Shown in pieces: positions 8,536-18,339 of a DNA stretch of 64,000 bases. Where the stretch lies: contig NZ_JABRXF010000001.1 of the NCBI RefSeq assembly GCF_013266695.1, positions 760,236 through 824,235 of the forward strand, written 5' to 3'. The number at the start of each line of letters is the position of its first letter. Position 1 is the first letter of the stretch. The notes under the pieces were generated by a model that saw nothing but the letters and a program-made list of their open reading frames with translations, ran no database searches and was not told the origin of the DNA. Position numbers and translations under genes: made by a program. This stretch comes from Hongsoonwoonella zoysiae. GTDB taxonomy: Bacteria > Pseudomonadota > Alphaproteobacteria > Rhizobiales > Stappiaceae.

Positions 8536-9213
8536 ATGCGTCCCGGCCTTGTTATCTTCGATTGCGACGGCGTGCTCGTCGATACGGAAACCGTAGCCAA
8601 TAAATTGCTTGCCGAATTGGTGACGGCACTCGGTGTGCCGATGGACTATCGCGAAGCACAGCGCCGCTTCATGGGCCGGACGATGGAAACGATCCATCCC
8701 ATAGTCGAGGAGCTTACAGGACGAAGATTGCCCGTCGGGTGGGCAGACGAGGTTCGGGAAAAAACCTTGCTGGAATTCGAAAAAGGCGTCGAAGCGATCA
8801 AAGGCATCGAAGAGGTGGTCGCGACGCTGAAGGAGGCCGGCGTGCCCTACTGCGTCGGCTCGAGCGGAAAATATTCGAAGATGCACGTAACGCTCGGCAA
8901 ATCGGGATTGCTGCCGCTTTTTGAGGATGTCCTCTTTTCAGCCGAGGACTGCAGGGAAGGCAAACCCGCGCCCGATATCTTTCTCTATGCCGCATCCGGC
9001 ATGGGCCGGAAACCGGAAGACTGCGTCGTGATTGAAGATAGCGTGGCTGGCGTTCAGGCGGCTAAGGCCGCCGGAATGCGCGTCCTTGGCTTCACGGGCG
9101 ATCCCGAAGCGGATGACGAGGCGATGCAGGCCGCGGGCGCTGAGCTCTTTGCGGATATGGCCGATCTACCAAGGCTTCTCCGTCTCGACAGGCTCGAACT
9201 CGGCGTTTGCTGA
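8536..9213 (+). CDS. HAD-superfamily hydrolase (beta-phosphoglucomutase-like)
   Basis: The 225-residue protein has HAD motif I DCDGVLVD with nucleophile D9 and acid/base D11, motif II around VGSSGKYSK, and motif IV VIEDSVAG. The helical cap after motif I places it in the phosphatase/phosphoglucomutase subgroup. TTGGAGAAG at 8521-8529 is a ribosome-binding site for ATG 8536. The substrate cannot be read from sequence; small sugar phosphates or phosphoglycolate are possible. It is 60 bp after dut on the same strand. Confidence 0.88.
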   Translation: MRPGLVIFDCDGVLVDTETVANKLLAELVTALGVPMDYREAQRRFMGRTMETIHPIVEELTGRRLPVGWADEVREKTLLEFEKGVEAIKGIEEVVATLKEAGVPYCVGSSGKYSKMHVTLGKSGLLPLFEDVLFSAEDCREGKPAPDIFLYAASGMGRKPEDCVVIEDSVAGVQAAKAAGMRVLGFTGDPEADDEAMQAAGAELFADMADLPRLLRLDRLELGVC

Positions 9214-9312
9214 TCGACGAGAAGCAGCAAGGGCCCTTTACTGCACTTGCTTCAAGCCCGCTGCTCTTACAGGATTGCCCTTACCAGCCGGGGGCGCTAT
9301 CCGCGGGCAAGA

Positions 9313-9394
9313 TGCGGGGCGAGAAAAGCTCGCGCCCCGCGGTCGCTTGGAGAAGGAAACCCGAGCCGCTTCATTCCGGTTGCCACGAACCGGA
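9313..9394 (+). promoter_or_regulatory. Structured leader upstream of cysK
   Basis: In the 213-base gap before cysK, GCGGGGCGAG pairs with CTCGCGCCCCGC (9313-9340 region, two-base bulge), and TCCGGTT (9375-9381) pairs with AACCGGA (9388-9394). The second hairpin lies a short way before the GAGGGAAACGG ribosome-binding region. I recognise no riboswitch class. Regulation is only a possibility. Confidence 0.3.
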
Positions 9395-9426
9395 CTGGCG
9401 GCCAAACCCGAGGGAAACGGAAACGC

Positions 9427-10389
9427 ATGAGTGAGCGCAAACCCGGCAGAGGCCGAATCTACTCCTCCATCATCGAAACGATCGGCGATACGCCACTCGT
9501 ACGAATGGACAAGCTTGCTGCCGAACACAACGTGAAGGCCGAACTTCTCGGCAAGCTCGAGTTCTTCAATCCGATCGCCAGCGTCAAGGACCGCATCGGC
9601 GTCTCGATGATCGAGGCAATGGAGAAGGCCGGAAAGATCACACCCGGCGAAACCACGCTTATCGAGCCCACCTCTGGCAACACCGGCATCGCACTTGCCT
9701 TCGTCGCCGCCTCCAAGGGCTACAGGCTGATCCTGGTCATGCCCGAGACCATGTCTATAGAACGGCGCAAGATGCTGCGCCTTCTCGGCGCGGAACTGGA
9801 GCTGACCGAAGGCCCGAAGGGCATGAAGGGCGCGATTGCCCGTGCCGAGGAGCTTCTGTCGACGATCCCCAATTCCGTGATGCCGCAGCAGTTCGAAAAT
9901 CCGGCCAATCCCGAAATCCACCGCAAGACGACGGCCGAGGAAATCTGGAACGATACGGGCGGCGAAATCGATGTCTTCGTCTCCGGCATCGGCACCGGCG
10001 GTACGATCACCGGCGTTTCTCAGGTACTGAAAGAGCGCAAGCCCGACCTTCATGTCGTCGCCGTGGAGCCGACCGACAGCCCCATTCTGTCGGGCGGCGA
10101 TCCGGGCCCGCACAAGATACAAGGGATTGGCGCCGGCTTCGTGCCGGGCGTTCTGGAAACCTCCATTTACGACGAGGTGCAAACGGTCACGAACGAGGAA
10201 GCCTTCGTCATGGCGCGCGAGGCCGCACGGCTTGAAGGCCTTCCGGTCGGCATTTCATCGGGTGCGGCACTAACGGCGGCGATCCGCGTCGGCCAGCGTC
10301 CGGACATGGCGGGCAAAAGGATCGTCGTGATTATACCGTCCTTCGCGGAACGCTACCTTTCGACCGCCCTCTTCGAAGGGTTGGAATAG
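9427..10389 (+). CDS. cysK: Cysteine synthase A (O-acetylserine sulfhydrylase)
   Basis: This PLP enzyme makes cysteine from O-acetylserine and sulfide. Lys54 in NPIASVKDR is the Schiff-base residue, TSGNTG (82-87) binds substrate, and a GTGGT phosphate loop follows. ATG 9427 is preceded by AGGGAAACGG. The product is 320 residues, normal for CysK. It ends before a bidirectional terminator shared with trpS. Confidence 0.94.
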   Translation: MSERKPGRGRIYSSIIETIGDTPLVRMDKLAAEHNVKAELLGKLEFFNPIASVKDRIGVSMIEAMEKAGKITPGETTLIEPTSGNTGIALAFVAASKGYRLILVMPETMSIERRKMLRLLGAELELTEGPKGMKGAIARAEELLSTIPNSVMPQQFENPANPEIHRKTTAEEIWNDTGGEIDVFVSGIGTGGTITGVSQVLKERKPDLHVVAVEPTDSPILSGGDPGPHKIQGIGAGFVPGVLETSIYDEVQTVTNEEAFVMAREAARLEGLPVGISSGAALTAAIRVGQRPDMAGKRIVVIIPSFAERYLSTALFEGLE

Positions 10390-10435
10390 ACAGATCTTCG
10401 CGAAGCGCCAGAGAGGGCATTCTCGAACAAGAAAC

Positions 10436-10464
10436 AAAAAGCCGCGGACAAACCGCGGCTTTTT
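10436..10464. terminator. Bidirectional terminator between cysK and trpS
   Basis: GCCGCGG (10441-10447) and CCGCGGC (10453-10459) pair around ACAAA. Five As precede and five Ts follow, so it works for both convergent genes. Confidence 0.88.
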
Positions 10465-10487
10465 CAATCCTGCGATGGCCGACGCAT

Positions 10488-11570
10488 TCAGCCGCGCCTG
10501 CACTCCAGAAATCCTGCAATCCGCTTCACATCGTGCAGGACCGGCTCGGCTATTGCCGCCGCGCGCTCCGCACCGTCCTTCAGGACGGCGTCGATATGCG
10601 CCGGATCGTCGATAAGGCGGCGCATTTCGGCTGCGATCGGAGAAAGCTTCTCCACCGCCAGTTCGCTGAGCGCGGGCTTGAAGGCGGAAAACTGCTGCCC
10701 GCCGAAATCATTGAGCACATCGGACTTCGTGGAGCCGGAAAGGGCTGCGTAGATGCCGACCAGATTGTCAGCTTCCGGGCGTGCTTCAAGGCCTTGCGTA
10801 TCGCCCGGCAGCGGCTCGGGATCGGTCTTCGCCTTCTTGAACTTGCGGGCGATGGCCTCCGCGTCATCCGTCAGGTTGATGCGCGAAAGGTCCGAAGGGT
10901 CCGACTTCGACATCTTCTTCGTCCCGTCGCGAAGCGACATGATGCGCGTGGCGGGGCCCGCGATCATCGGTTCCGTGACGGGGAAGAAAAGCTCATCCGG
11001 CGTTTCGGGCGAAGGTTCCGGGTTCGGCACGCCAAGTCCCAGTTCCTTGATGCGGTCCTGGAAATCGTTGTTGAACTTCTGCGCGATATCGCGCGTCAGC
11101 TCCAGATGCTGCTTCTGGTCGTCGCCCACCGGCACATGCGTCGCGCGATAGGCGAGGATGTCGGCGGCCATCAGCGCGGGATAGGCAAACAGGCCGACAG
11201 AGGCGTTCTCGCGGTTCTTGCCGGCCTTTTCCTTGAACTGGGTCATGCGGTTGAGCCAGCCCATGCGCGCGACGCAGTTGAAGATCCATGCAAGTTCGGC
11301 ATGTTCCTTGACTTGGCTCTGGTTGAAGATGATCGCCTTCTTCGGGTCGATGCCGGCGGCTAGATAGGCGGCCGTCACCTCGCGCGTGGCGCGGGTAAGC
11401 TCCGCAGGATCCTGCCAGACGGTGATGGCATGCATATCGACCACGCAATAGATCGATGGCATTTCATCCTGCAGGGGCACGAAGCGCGAGATCGCGCCGA
11501 GATAATTGCCGAGGTGGAGATTGCCGGTCGGCTGAACGCCGGAAAAAACCCGCTTGGGGAAGGCTGTCAT
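10488..11570 (-). CDS. trpS: Tryptophan-tRNA ligase
   Basis: A class Ic aminoacyl-tRNA synthetase of 360 residues that charges tRNA-Trp. HLGN (19-22) is the HIGH-type motif and KMSKS is at 219-223. [14 protein letters not shown] precedes the KMSKS loop as in other bacterial TrpRS. GGGAAATGAA precedes the ATG. It lies 120 bp downstream of murJ on the same strand; that gap contains nothing I recognise. Confidence 0.96.
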   Translation of the reverse strand: MTAFPKRVFSGVQPTGNLHLGNYLGAISRFVPLQDEMPSIYCVVDMHAITVWQDPAELTRATREVTAAYLAAGIDPKKAIIFNQSQVKEHAELAWIFNCVARMGWLNRMTQFKEKAGKNRENASVGLFAYPALMAADILAYRATHVPVGDDQKQHLELTRDIAQKFNNDFQDRIKELGLGVPNPEPSPETPDELFFPVTEPMIAGPATRIMSLRDGTKKMSKSDPSDLSRINLTDDAEAIARKFKKAKTDPEPLPGDTQGLEARPEADNLVGIYAALSGSTKSDVLNDFGGQQFSAFKPALSELAVEKLSPIAAEMRRLIDDPAHIDAVLKDGAERAAAIAEPVLHDVKRIAGFLECRRG

Positions 11571-11690
11571 TTCATTTCCCTTAGTGTGGACCCATGGGAG
11601 TGCCGAAGTCGAATGCGCGCCTGTATGCGCAAGGGTGAGGACGGATGCAACCCTGATCCGATAGGCAAATGCCGATTGTGATCAAGCGTG

Positions 11691-13271
11691 TCACTCTCCG
11701 GCAACGGACGGGGGCTTGCGCTTGAACGCGCCGCCCAGATAGCGCTTCAGGTCGACCGCGCCGGTAAGCTGGACGAAAAGCGCAAAGGCGGCCATGCCGA
11801 TCACGACGAGAAGGCCGAGCGACGAAAAGCGCACGACAAGCAATGGCGAGGACAGCCAGCCGGAAAGAAGTGCTGCACCGCCATAGAGGACGGCGCCCAT
11901 AAGCAGGCTTGCAACGGCGAGCAGCGGCAGGCGCTTTCTGGCGCCCGCATCGATACCGAAATGACCGCGCCGCCAGAGCGTGACGCCGAGAAGGCCCGTA
12001 TTGACCCAGCCGGCAAGCGAAGTGGCAAGCGCAATGCCGACATGGCCGAGAAAGGGCGCAAGCGCCAGCGCGCCGGCGACATTGACGACCATGCCGATGC
12101 CGGCGAACCACATTGGCGTTTTCGTATCTTCCCGCGCGAAGAAGCCCGGCGAATAAACCTTGTTCAGCACGAAGGCGGGCAGGCCCAGCGCGAAAGCGAC
12201 AAGGGCCGCCGTCGTTGCCTGCGTGTCCGCTGCGTCAAAGGCGCCGCGCTGGAACAGAACGGAGATAATCTCGGACGGCACCACGATAAGCGCGACCGCA
12301 GCCGGCAGGGTCAGCGCCAGAGCGAATTCCATCGCCCGGTTCTGGGTGTGAAGGGCGACGTCTACGCGCCCCGACCGAAGCTGGCGGGCAAGGTCGGGCA
12401 GAAGCACGACGCCGATGGCAATGCCGACGACGCCAAGCGGAAGCTGGTAGATCCGGTCGGCATAGTAAAGGAAGGAAACGGCGCCCGCCTGGGTGGAGGC
12501 GATGATCGTGCCGACCGCGATATTGATCTGCGTGACACCGCCCGCGATGACGCCGGGTATCCCTAATCTCCAAAGCCGCTTCACCCCCTTTGTGAGCCGC
12601 GGCATGCGAAGCGGAACGGAAAAGCCCATCCGATGCACCGCCACGAGCAGCAGGACAAGCTGGGCAAGGCCGGCCACCGCCACGCCGCACGCCATGATGA
12701 GCCCCATCTCGGTTCCGGGCACCAGATCCGAAGCACCGATCCCCGCAAGCACGGATATCATCACGACGTTGAGGACGACGGGCGCCATGGCAGCAGCCAC
12801 GAACCGCTGAAACGTATTCAGAATTCCAGACAGAAATGCCACGAGCGACATGTAGAGAAGGTAGGGAAACGCGATCCGTGAGAGCAGAACCGCCAGATCA
12901 AACTTCTCCGGATCATCAAGGAACCCCGGCGCAAGCAGGATCACCAGCCCCGGCATGAAGACTTCCGCCAGGATCGTCAGCACGACCAGCGTCCAGAAGA
13001 GCGCCGCCAGGATTTCACCGGCGAACCGCCGCGCCCCGTCTTCGCCTTCCTCCTCGAGCGCACGGGCGAAAAGCGGCACGAATGCGGAGTTGAAGGCCCC
13101 TTCCGCAAACAGCCTGCGAAACAGGTTGGGCAGGCGGAAGGCCACGAAGAAGGCATCCGCGACAAGCCCCGTTCCCACGAATGCGGCGATCATCACATCG
13201 CGGATGAAGCCGAGCACGCGGCTTGTCATGGTGGCGCCGCCGACGGTGGCGAAGTTCTTTACAAGGCTCAT
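11691..13271 (-). CDS. murJ: Lipid II flippase MurJ
   Basis: This 526-residue polytopic membrane protein of the MOP superfamily moves lipid II across the inner membrane for peptidoglycan synthesis. The N-terminus LVKNFATVGGATMTSRVLGFIRD is broken here only by its family signature SRVLGFIRD, and LRLPNLFRRLFAEGAF-type sequence follows. The hydrophobic pattern suggests about 14 helices. It starts 20 bp after glnD ends, so the genes are likely cotranscribed as glnD-murJ(-trpS). Confidence 0.95.
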   Translation of the reverse strand: MSLVKNFATVGGATMTSRVLGFIRDVMIAAFVGTGLVADAFFVAFRLPNLFRRLFAEGAFNSAFVPLFARALEEEGEDGARRFAGEILAALFWTLVVLTILAEVFMPGLVILLAPGFLDDPEKFDLAVLLSRIAFPYLLYMSLVAFLSGILNTFQRFVAAAMAPVVLNVVMISVLAGIGASDLVPGTEMGLIMACGVAVAGLAQLVLLLVAVHRMGFSVPLRMPRLTKGVKRLWRLGIPGVIAGGVTQINIAVGTIIASTQAGAVSFLYYADRIYQLPLGVVGIAIGVVLLPDLARQLRSGRVDVALHTQNRAMEFALALTLPAAVALIVVPSEIISVLFQRGAFDAADTQATTAALVAFALGLPAFVLNKVYSPGFFAREDTKTPMWFAGIGMVVNVAGALALAPFLGHVGIALATSLAGWVNTGLLGVTLWRRGHFGIDAGARKRLPLLAVASLLMGAVLYGGAALLSGWLSSPLLVVRFSSLGLLVVIGMAAFALFVQLTGAVDLKRYLGGAFKRKPPSVAGE

Positions 13272-13291
13272 CGACGGCGGTTCCGGCTTTC

Positions 13292-16168
13292 TCAGGAAGC
13301 GGCAGTTCTGCGCGGGCGTCTGGTTTGTGCGGGTTGGGGCTCTTCGCCGTCGACCGCCTGGGTAAGCCGCTTGCGGATAGCGTCCTGCCGGCCGATGTTG
13401 GCGATTTTTTGGCCCGTAAGATCAGTCACGTAGAAGACGTCGACGACCCGCTCGCCGAAGGTGACCACATGGGCCGACGCGATATTGAGATTGAGATCCG
13501 AAATCGCCCGCGTCAGGTCGAAAAGCAGGCCCGGCCTGTCGAGTCCGGTCACTTCGAGCACGGTATAGCGGTCGGACCAGGCGTTGTTGACGAGCGCCTC
13601 CGCCTCGATGCGGAAGGCCTTCATGCGGCTCTTGGATGCCGCCTTCCTCGCGACGGTGACGGGCAGGGATTCCTCACCGCGCATGGCCTTGCCGATCAGG
13701 TCGACAATCCTGCGCCCGCGCCTCAACTCATCCTCGTCGTCGGGCAGCTCGCGGGAAATGAAGATTGTGTCGAGGGCGAAGCCGTCGGTCGTCGTATCGA
13801 TCTGCGCATCGACGATATTCGCCCCGGCGACGAAACAGGCACCGGCGATGGTGGAAAGAAGGCGCGGATGGTCGGGCGCAAGCACCGTCACTTCCGTCAC
13901 CCCTTCGAAGACATGGGTGGCGACGCGCACCGCAAGGCGTTCCTCCTTGCGATCCGCCTCTCGGATCATTTCGGCATCCGCGATCTTGCGCTCCAGCGGC
14001 ACGCGCAACCAGTAAGCGGGGTAGTGCCGCTTCAAATAGGACTTACGCTCCCTGGCGTTCCAGTGGCCGAGCGCATCGGACAATTCTTCCTTTGCGCCCT
14101 GGACGCGCTCATCGCGCGAAAGCTGGCTGTGGCCACCGGTCAAGAGCGGTTCGGTTTCGTAAAAAAGCGTTCTGAGAAGCTGGCCTTTCCAGCCGTTGAA
14201 GACACCCGGACCGACCGCGCGAATGTCGGCGACCGTCAGGATCAACAGGAGTTTCAGCCGCTCCATGCTTTGCACGATGCGCGCGAAATCCTCGATCGTC
14301 TTGCGGTCGGAAAGATCGCGCGACTGGGCGATGGTGCTCATGTCGAGGTGGTGCTCGATCAGCCAGGCGACAGTGTCCGTCTCCGCCGCCGTCAGGCCGA
14401 GGCGGGGGCAGAGTTTGCGCGCGATGCGCGCGCCGGCGATCGAATGGTCCTCCGGGCGTCCCTTGGCGATATCATGCAGGAATATCGCCACATAAAGCAG
14501 CTTGCGGTTCTGGACGGACTTGATCAGATCCGTCGACAGCGGATGGTCCTCTCCGGCCTCTCCGCGATCGATCGCGGCCATCACGCCGACGGCGTGTATC
14601 AGATGCTCGTCCACCGTGTAGTGGTGATACATGTTGAACTGCATCATCGCCACGACCTTGCCGAAATCCGGCACGAAACGGCCGAGAACGCCCGCCTCGT
14701 TCATCTTCCGAAGCACGGTTTCGGGATCATTGCGCGAGGTCAGGATCTGGATGAACAGGCGGTTCGCTTCCGGGTCGTCGCGCACATCCGGCGTGATCAG
14801 CTTGAGCGAGCGGCGGATCAGCTTCATGGCCTCCGGGTGGAAGGCGACGTTGTTGCGGTCCGCGAGCGCGAAAATCCGGATCAGGTTGACCGGGTCCTTC
14901 TCGAATACCGTGTCGCTCGCCACGGTAATGCGCTCATTTTCGATCAGGAAATCGGGGAAGCCCCTTATGTGCCGCCGGCGCACCTTTCCCCGGCCCAGGC
15001 GGCCGAGGATACGTGAAAGCTTCGGCGCGCTTTTCACGTGCTGGTTTTCAAGCGCGGCGCAGATGATGCGCGTCAGGTCCCCCACATCCTTGGCGACGAG
15101 GAAGTAGTGCTTCATGAAGCGTTCCACATCCTTCATGCCGGGGTGCTGGGTATAGCCGAGCCGAACCGCGATCTCCCGCTGGATATCGAAGGAAAGGCGC
15201 TCCTCCGGGCGTTTGGTCAGGAAATGCATGTGGCACCTGACCGCCCAGAGAAAATCGTCGCACTTCCTGAAGCGCTTGTATTCGCCGCGCGAAAACACGC
15301 CTTCCTTCACGAGTTCGGAGCCTGCCCGCACGCGGTAGAAGTATTTGGCGATCCAGAAGAGCGAGTGGAGGTCCCGCAAGCCGCCCTTGCCGTCCTTCAC
15401 GTTGGGCTCGACAAGATAGCGCGAGGCGCCCTGCCGGCGGTGGCGCTCGTCGCGCTCGGCAAGCTTGGCGGCGATGAACTCCGGCCCCGTTCCGGCGATG
15501 ACCTCCTCGTCGAACCGCTTGACGAGATCCTTGAAAAGCGGCGCGTCGCCGTGAATGTAACGCGCCTCCAGAAGTGCTGTGCGGATCGTCATGTCGCCGC
15601 GCGCCTGCCTCAGGCATTCGTCCACATTGCGCGTCGAATGGCCGACCTTGAGGCCGAGGTCCCAAAGCATGTAGAGGATGTATTCGACCACCTGCTCGCC
15701 CCAGGGCGTCTGCTTGTAGGGAAGCAGGAAAAGGAGATCGACGTCGGAGAAGGGGGCGAGCGTGCCCCGCCCGTACCCGCCGACCGCGGCGACGGAAAGC
15801 TTTTCTCCGGAAGAAGGATTTTCCACCTTGTAGACGTGTTCCACGGCGAAATCGTAGATCGCCCGGATCAGCGCATCCTGGATATGGCAGAGCCGCTTGG
15901 CGCATTTCGTCCCGCTGCCATCGGCGAAAAGCAGTTCCTCGGCTTTTTCGCGGGCCTCGCGCATGACGGACTTCAGGTGCTTGAGAACCTTGGTCCTGAC
16001 CGCGAAATCACCACCCTTGCCCCCGGCTTCCACGGCAAAGGCAGCAAGCTGCGCCTTCAACGCCTTGAAGTCGACCAGTTCCGCTTCCGCTCTTGATGGC
16101 TTCGTCGTGGGAACGTCCAACGGACCCGTTCGCCTCCCTTTAAGGGTTCGTTTGCCGGGGGATTTCAT
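13292..16168 (-). CDS. glnD: Bifunctional [protein-PII] uridylyltransferase/uridylyl-removing enzyme
   Basis: GlnD senses glutamine and uridylylates or deuridylylates PII proteins, setting nitrogen regulation. The 958 residues contain the nucleotidyltransferase motif GGYGRG (130-135) with SDVDLLF (141-147), a central HD domain (FLHDIAKGRPEDHS), and two C-terminal ACT domains (EVTVLAPDHPRLL and EVTGLDRPGLLFDLT). The N-terminus has a basic, Pro-rich extension. In Sinorhizobium and Brucella mutS commonly adjoins glnD; here mutS is about 42 kb away. Confidence 0.96.
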   Translation of the reverse strand: MKSPGKRTLKGRRTGPLDVPTTKPSRAEAELVDFKALKAQLAAFAVEAGGKGGDFAVRTKVLKHLKSVMREAREKAEELLFADGSGTKCAKRLCHIQDALIRAIYDFAVEHVYKVENPSSGEKLSVAAVGGYGRGTLAPFSDVDLLFLLPYKQTPWGEQVVEYILYMLWDLGLKVGHSTRNVDECLRQARGDMTIRTALLEARYIHGDAPLFKDLVKRFDEEVIAGTGPEFIAAKLAERDERHRRQGASRYLVEPNVKDGKGGLRDLHSLFWIAKYFYRVRAGSELVKEGVFSRGEYKRFRKCDDFLWAVRCHMHFLTKRPEERLSFDIQREIAVRLGYTQHPGMKDVERFMKHYFLVAKDVGDLTRIICAALENQHVKSAPKLSRILGRLGRGKVRRRHIRGFPDFLIENERITVASDTVFEKDPVNLIRIFALADRNNVAFHPEAMKLIRRSLKLITPDVRDDPEANRLFIQILTSRNDPETVLRKMNEAGVLGRFVPDFGKVVAMMQFNMYHHYTVDEHLIHAVGVMAAIDRGEAGEDHPLSTDLIKSVQNRKLLYVAIFLHDIAKGRPEDHSIAGARIARKLCPRLGLTAAETDTVAWLIEHHLDMSTIAQSRDLSDRKTIEDFARIVQSMERLKLLLILTVADIRAVGPGVFNGWKGQLLRTLFYETEPLLTGGHSQLSRDERVQGAKEELSDALGHWNARERKSYLKRHYPAYWLRVPLERKIADAEMIREADRKEERLAVRVATHVFEGVTEVTVLAPDHPRLLSTIAGACFVAGANIVDAQIDTTTDGFALDTIFISRELPDDEDELRRGRRIVDLIGKAMRGEESLPVTVARKAASKSRMKAFRIEAEALVNNAWSDRYTVLEVTGLDRPGLLFDLTRAISDLNLNIASAHVVTFGERVVDVFYVTDLTGQKIANIGRQDAIRKRLTQAVDGEEPQPAQTRRPRRTAAS

Positions 16169-16189
16169 CCACCCGCCCCTTTACGTCTC

Positions 16190-16561
16190 TCACACCCCGT
16201 CGCGCGCGGCAACGACCCTGAGCTGGTGTAAAAGATGATTCAAGCTGTCGCGCGACAACCCGCCGATCTTGCCGGCAAGCTGGTTGGCAAGTTCCGTCGC
16301 TTCGGGAACCATGCCCGAAGTATCGATGGAAACCTTCGGATCCGAAATCTCGGCAAGCCGCTGCAGTTCCTCCGCCTCGTCCCAGATGACGTTGAAGAAG
16401 GTGATGATGCGCTGGACCATGAACCACGTGGGACGGCCGCGTTTGCCGTGTTCGAGCGCGGATAGATAGGCGCTCGAAACCGAAAGTGCCGCTGCCATTT
16501 CCTTGAGCGTGATGCCGCGCCTGCGCCTGTGCTCACGGATTTTCGCCCCGAAAGGTGTCAT
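16190..16561 (-). CDS. XRE-family helix-turn-helix regulator
   Basis: The 123-residue protein starts MTPFGAKIREHRRRRGITL and carries a Cro/C1-type HTH at about 17-40 (KEMAAALSVSSAYLSALEHG). The helical C-terminal part is typical of a conserved chromosomal XRE family in Hyphomicrobiales. The start ATG overlaps the Smr gene stop as ATGA. It lies 21 bp before glnD. The target is unknown. Confidence 0.88.
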   Translation of the reverse strand: MTPFGAKIREHRRRRGITLKEMAAALSVSSAYLSALEHGKRGRPTWFMVQRIITFFNVIWDEAEELQRLAEISDPKVSIDTSGMVPEATELANQLAGKIGGLSRDSLNHLLHQLRVVAARDGV

Positions 16562-17145
16562 CGCGCGCTCGCCCCCTTTTTCCTGCGGATACGAACGTAT
16601 AGCGCGCCGCCGCCGCCATGAGCGCGCTGCGCCTCCTCGAAGCCAACGACGATGGACCTGAACTCCGCCATTGCAAGCCACTGCGGCACAACCCGGCGCA
16701 GAATACCGCGCTCTTCGGCGAAAGCGCCGCCTCCCGGAGACCCCTTGCCGGTGATGACCAGAACGAGCGTATGGCCCTTCGCCTGGGCGAAGCGCAAAAA
16801 ACCGGCGAGCCGCGTATGCGCCTCCGCCTGTGTCAGGCCGTGCAGGTCGATCCGCGCATCGACCCCGGCTTTCCCGCGGGCAAGCTTCTGCCGGTGACGG
16901 CGGTCGAGCGGGGCAAGCGCGGGCGGATTGATTGCGGACGGTTTCGCCACGGGAGAACGGATGGCCGTCGACGTAGACGGCGCCGCCTTGTCATTTCCCT
17001 TCGGCAAGGAGGCCTCCTCACCGCCGGCGGGCGCATGCGCCTTGCGTCTGGCCGGATGCAGCGGCTTCGCGCTCGCCGCCACCTGCTCCCACAGCGCCCG
17101 CTCTTCGGGTGAAAGCTGGCGTCCCCGCCGCGTCTTGCCGCTCAA
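16558..17145 (-). CDS. Smr/MutS2-domain protein
   Basis: A 195-residue protein with a disordered basic, Ala/Pro-rich N-terminus (1-85) and a C-terminal Smr nuclease-like domain. DLHGLT (100-105) and ITGKGSPG (131-138) are the signature motifs. Stand-alone Smr proteins are linked to nucleic-acid cleavage, including rescue of collided ribosomes, but this one's substrate is not known. Start and stop overlap mltA and the XRE gene by four bases each. Confidence 0.9.
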   Translation of the reverse strand: MSGKTRRGRQLSPEERALWEQVAASAKPLHPARRKAHAPAGGEEASLPKGNDKAAPSTSTAIRSPVAKPSAINPPALAPLDRRHRQKLARGKAGVDARIDLHGLTQAEAHTRLAGFLRFAQAKGHTLVLVITGKGSPGGGAFAEERGILRRVVPQWLAMAEFRSIVVGFEEAQRAHGGGGALYVRIRRKKGASAR

Positions 17146-18329
17146 CGCTTCACCTCGCCGGCAAGCGTCACACCCTTCGGCACGAGCAGCGTGAAACGCG
17201 CTTCGTGCTGGATGCGTCCGGCGATATCGCCCGCCTTCCCGCCGGAACCGATGAAGATGTCGCCACGGGCCGGGCCAACGATTGCCGAGCCCGTATCTTC
17301 CGCGATCATCAGCCTGCGAAAGGGCTCGATCGTCCCGTCCCGTCCGGTGGGCAGCTCCGCCTCGACGAATACCGGCGTGCCGAACGTGTGCAGCGCCTTG
17401 TCGACGGCAAGGCTGCGCCCCGCGATCAGCGGAATATCCGCCGCCCCCACGGGTCCGGCATCCGGGCCGCCGGCCTTCACTTCGCGAAAGAAGATGTAGG
17501 AACGGTTTCGCCGCAAGACGCCGTCCACCTCATCCGGGTTTTCCGCAAGCCAGCCGCGCAGCACATCCATCGTTACGGTGCCAGGGTCCGCAAGGCCGCG
17601 TTCGATCATCACGCGGCCGATCGGGAAATAGGGGTGCCCGGTCTTCGCCGCATAGCCGACGCGCATGACGCCGCCGTCCGTCAGGCGAATCCGCGCGGAA
17701 CCTTGAATGTGGACATAAAAGGCATCGACGGGATCGGCGAGCCAGACCAGCTCAAGTCCCCGCCCATCGAGTGCGCCATTCATGATCTCGCCACGGTCTG
17801 GATGTTCCACTAGCCGGCCGTTATCGAGCTTGCGGGCGAAGGCGAAAACCGGGTCGAAACCGCGAGGCCGGTTTTCGTCCGTAACCTTCACAAGATCGTC
17901 AGGTTTCGACAGTAGCGGGACGGTGAATTTCCCTATTCTGGACCGCGAGCCTTCCAGCTCCGGCTCGAAATAGCCGGTGACGAAACCGGGCATCTCGATC
18001 CGCACAGGACGGAAATTCTCTTCAAGGAAAGCCCGTGCCCGGGAAGGCTCCACCCCGCGGGCCGTGCGGCAAACCTGCGCGAGTGCGGCGGCATCGACGC
18101 CGAGCGCGCCGGATTTCGCCGGATTTCGACGCCCGTCATCGCAATGGCGGACAAAGGCGGACAATGCGGCCGCATGGTCCTCTTCGACCCAGCCGGCAAG
18201 ATCGTTGAAATCCACCGGGGTAAGCTCAGGCCCGTTCACGGTCTTCGCTCCCGAAGCGGGGGCCGTGATCGCGAGCCAGACGGCGCAAAGCGAAGCGCAT
18301 GCCGCAAACGCCCTTGTGCCGCCGCCCAT
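17142..18329 (-). CDS. mltA: Membrane-bound lytic murein transglycosylase A
   Basis: The 395-residue exported enzyme cleaves peptidoglycan glycan strands to 1,6-anhydro products. A signal peptide covers about residues 1-28 (ending APASGA). The MltA domain begins near PGFVTGYFEPELEGS. The C-terminal 3D region has EDTGSAIVGPARGDIFIGSG with the conserved aspartates. No lipobox Cys is evident, unlike the E. coli lipoprotein. It lies 10 bp after the Tim44-like gene and overlaps Smr by four bases. Confidence 0.92.
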   Translation of the reverse strand: MGGGTRAFAACASLCAVWLAITAPASGAKTVNGPELTPVDFNDLAGWVEEDHAAALSAFVRHCDDGRRNPAKSGALGVDAAALAQVCRTARGVEPSRARAFLEENFRPVRIEMPGFVTGYFEPELEGSRSRIGKFTVPLLSKPDDLVKVTDENRPRGFDPVFAFARKLDNGRLVEHPDRGEIMNGALDGRGLELVWLADPVDAFYVHIQGSARIRLTDGGVMRVGYAAKTGHPYFPIGRVMIERGLADPGTVTMDVLRGWLAENPDEVDGVLRRNRSYIFFREVKAGGPDAGPVGAADIPLIAGRSLAVDKALHTFGTPVFVEAELPTGRDGTIEPFRRLMIAEDTGSAIVGPARGDIFIGSGGKAGDIAGRIQHEARFTLLVPKGVTLAGEVKR

Positions 18330-18339
18330 GCCGTGGCCG

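Noticed and set aside
13223-15016. 597-codon open frame on the plus strand
   Set aside because: It is antisense to glnD and murJ, which are complete and recognised. No family motif is visible in it.
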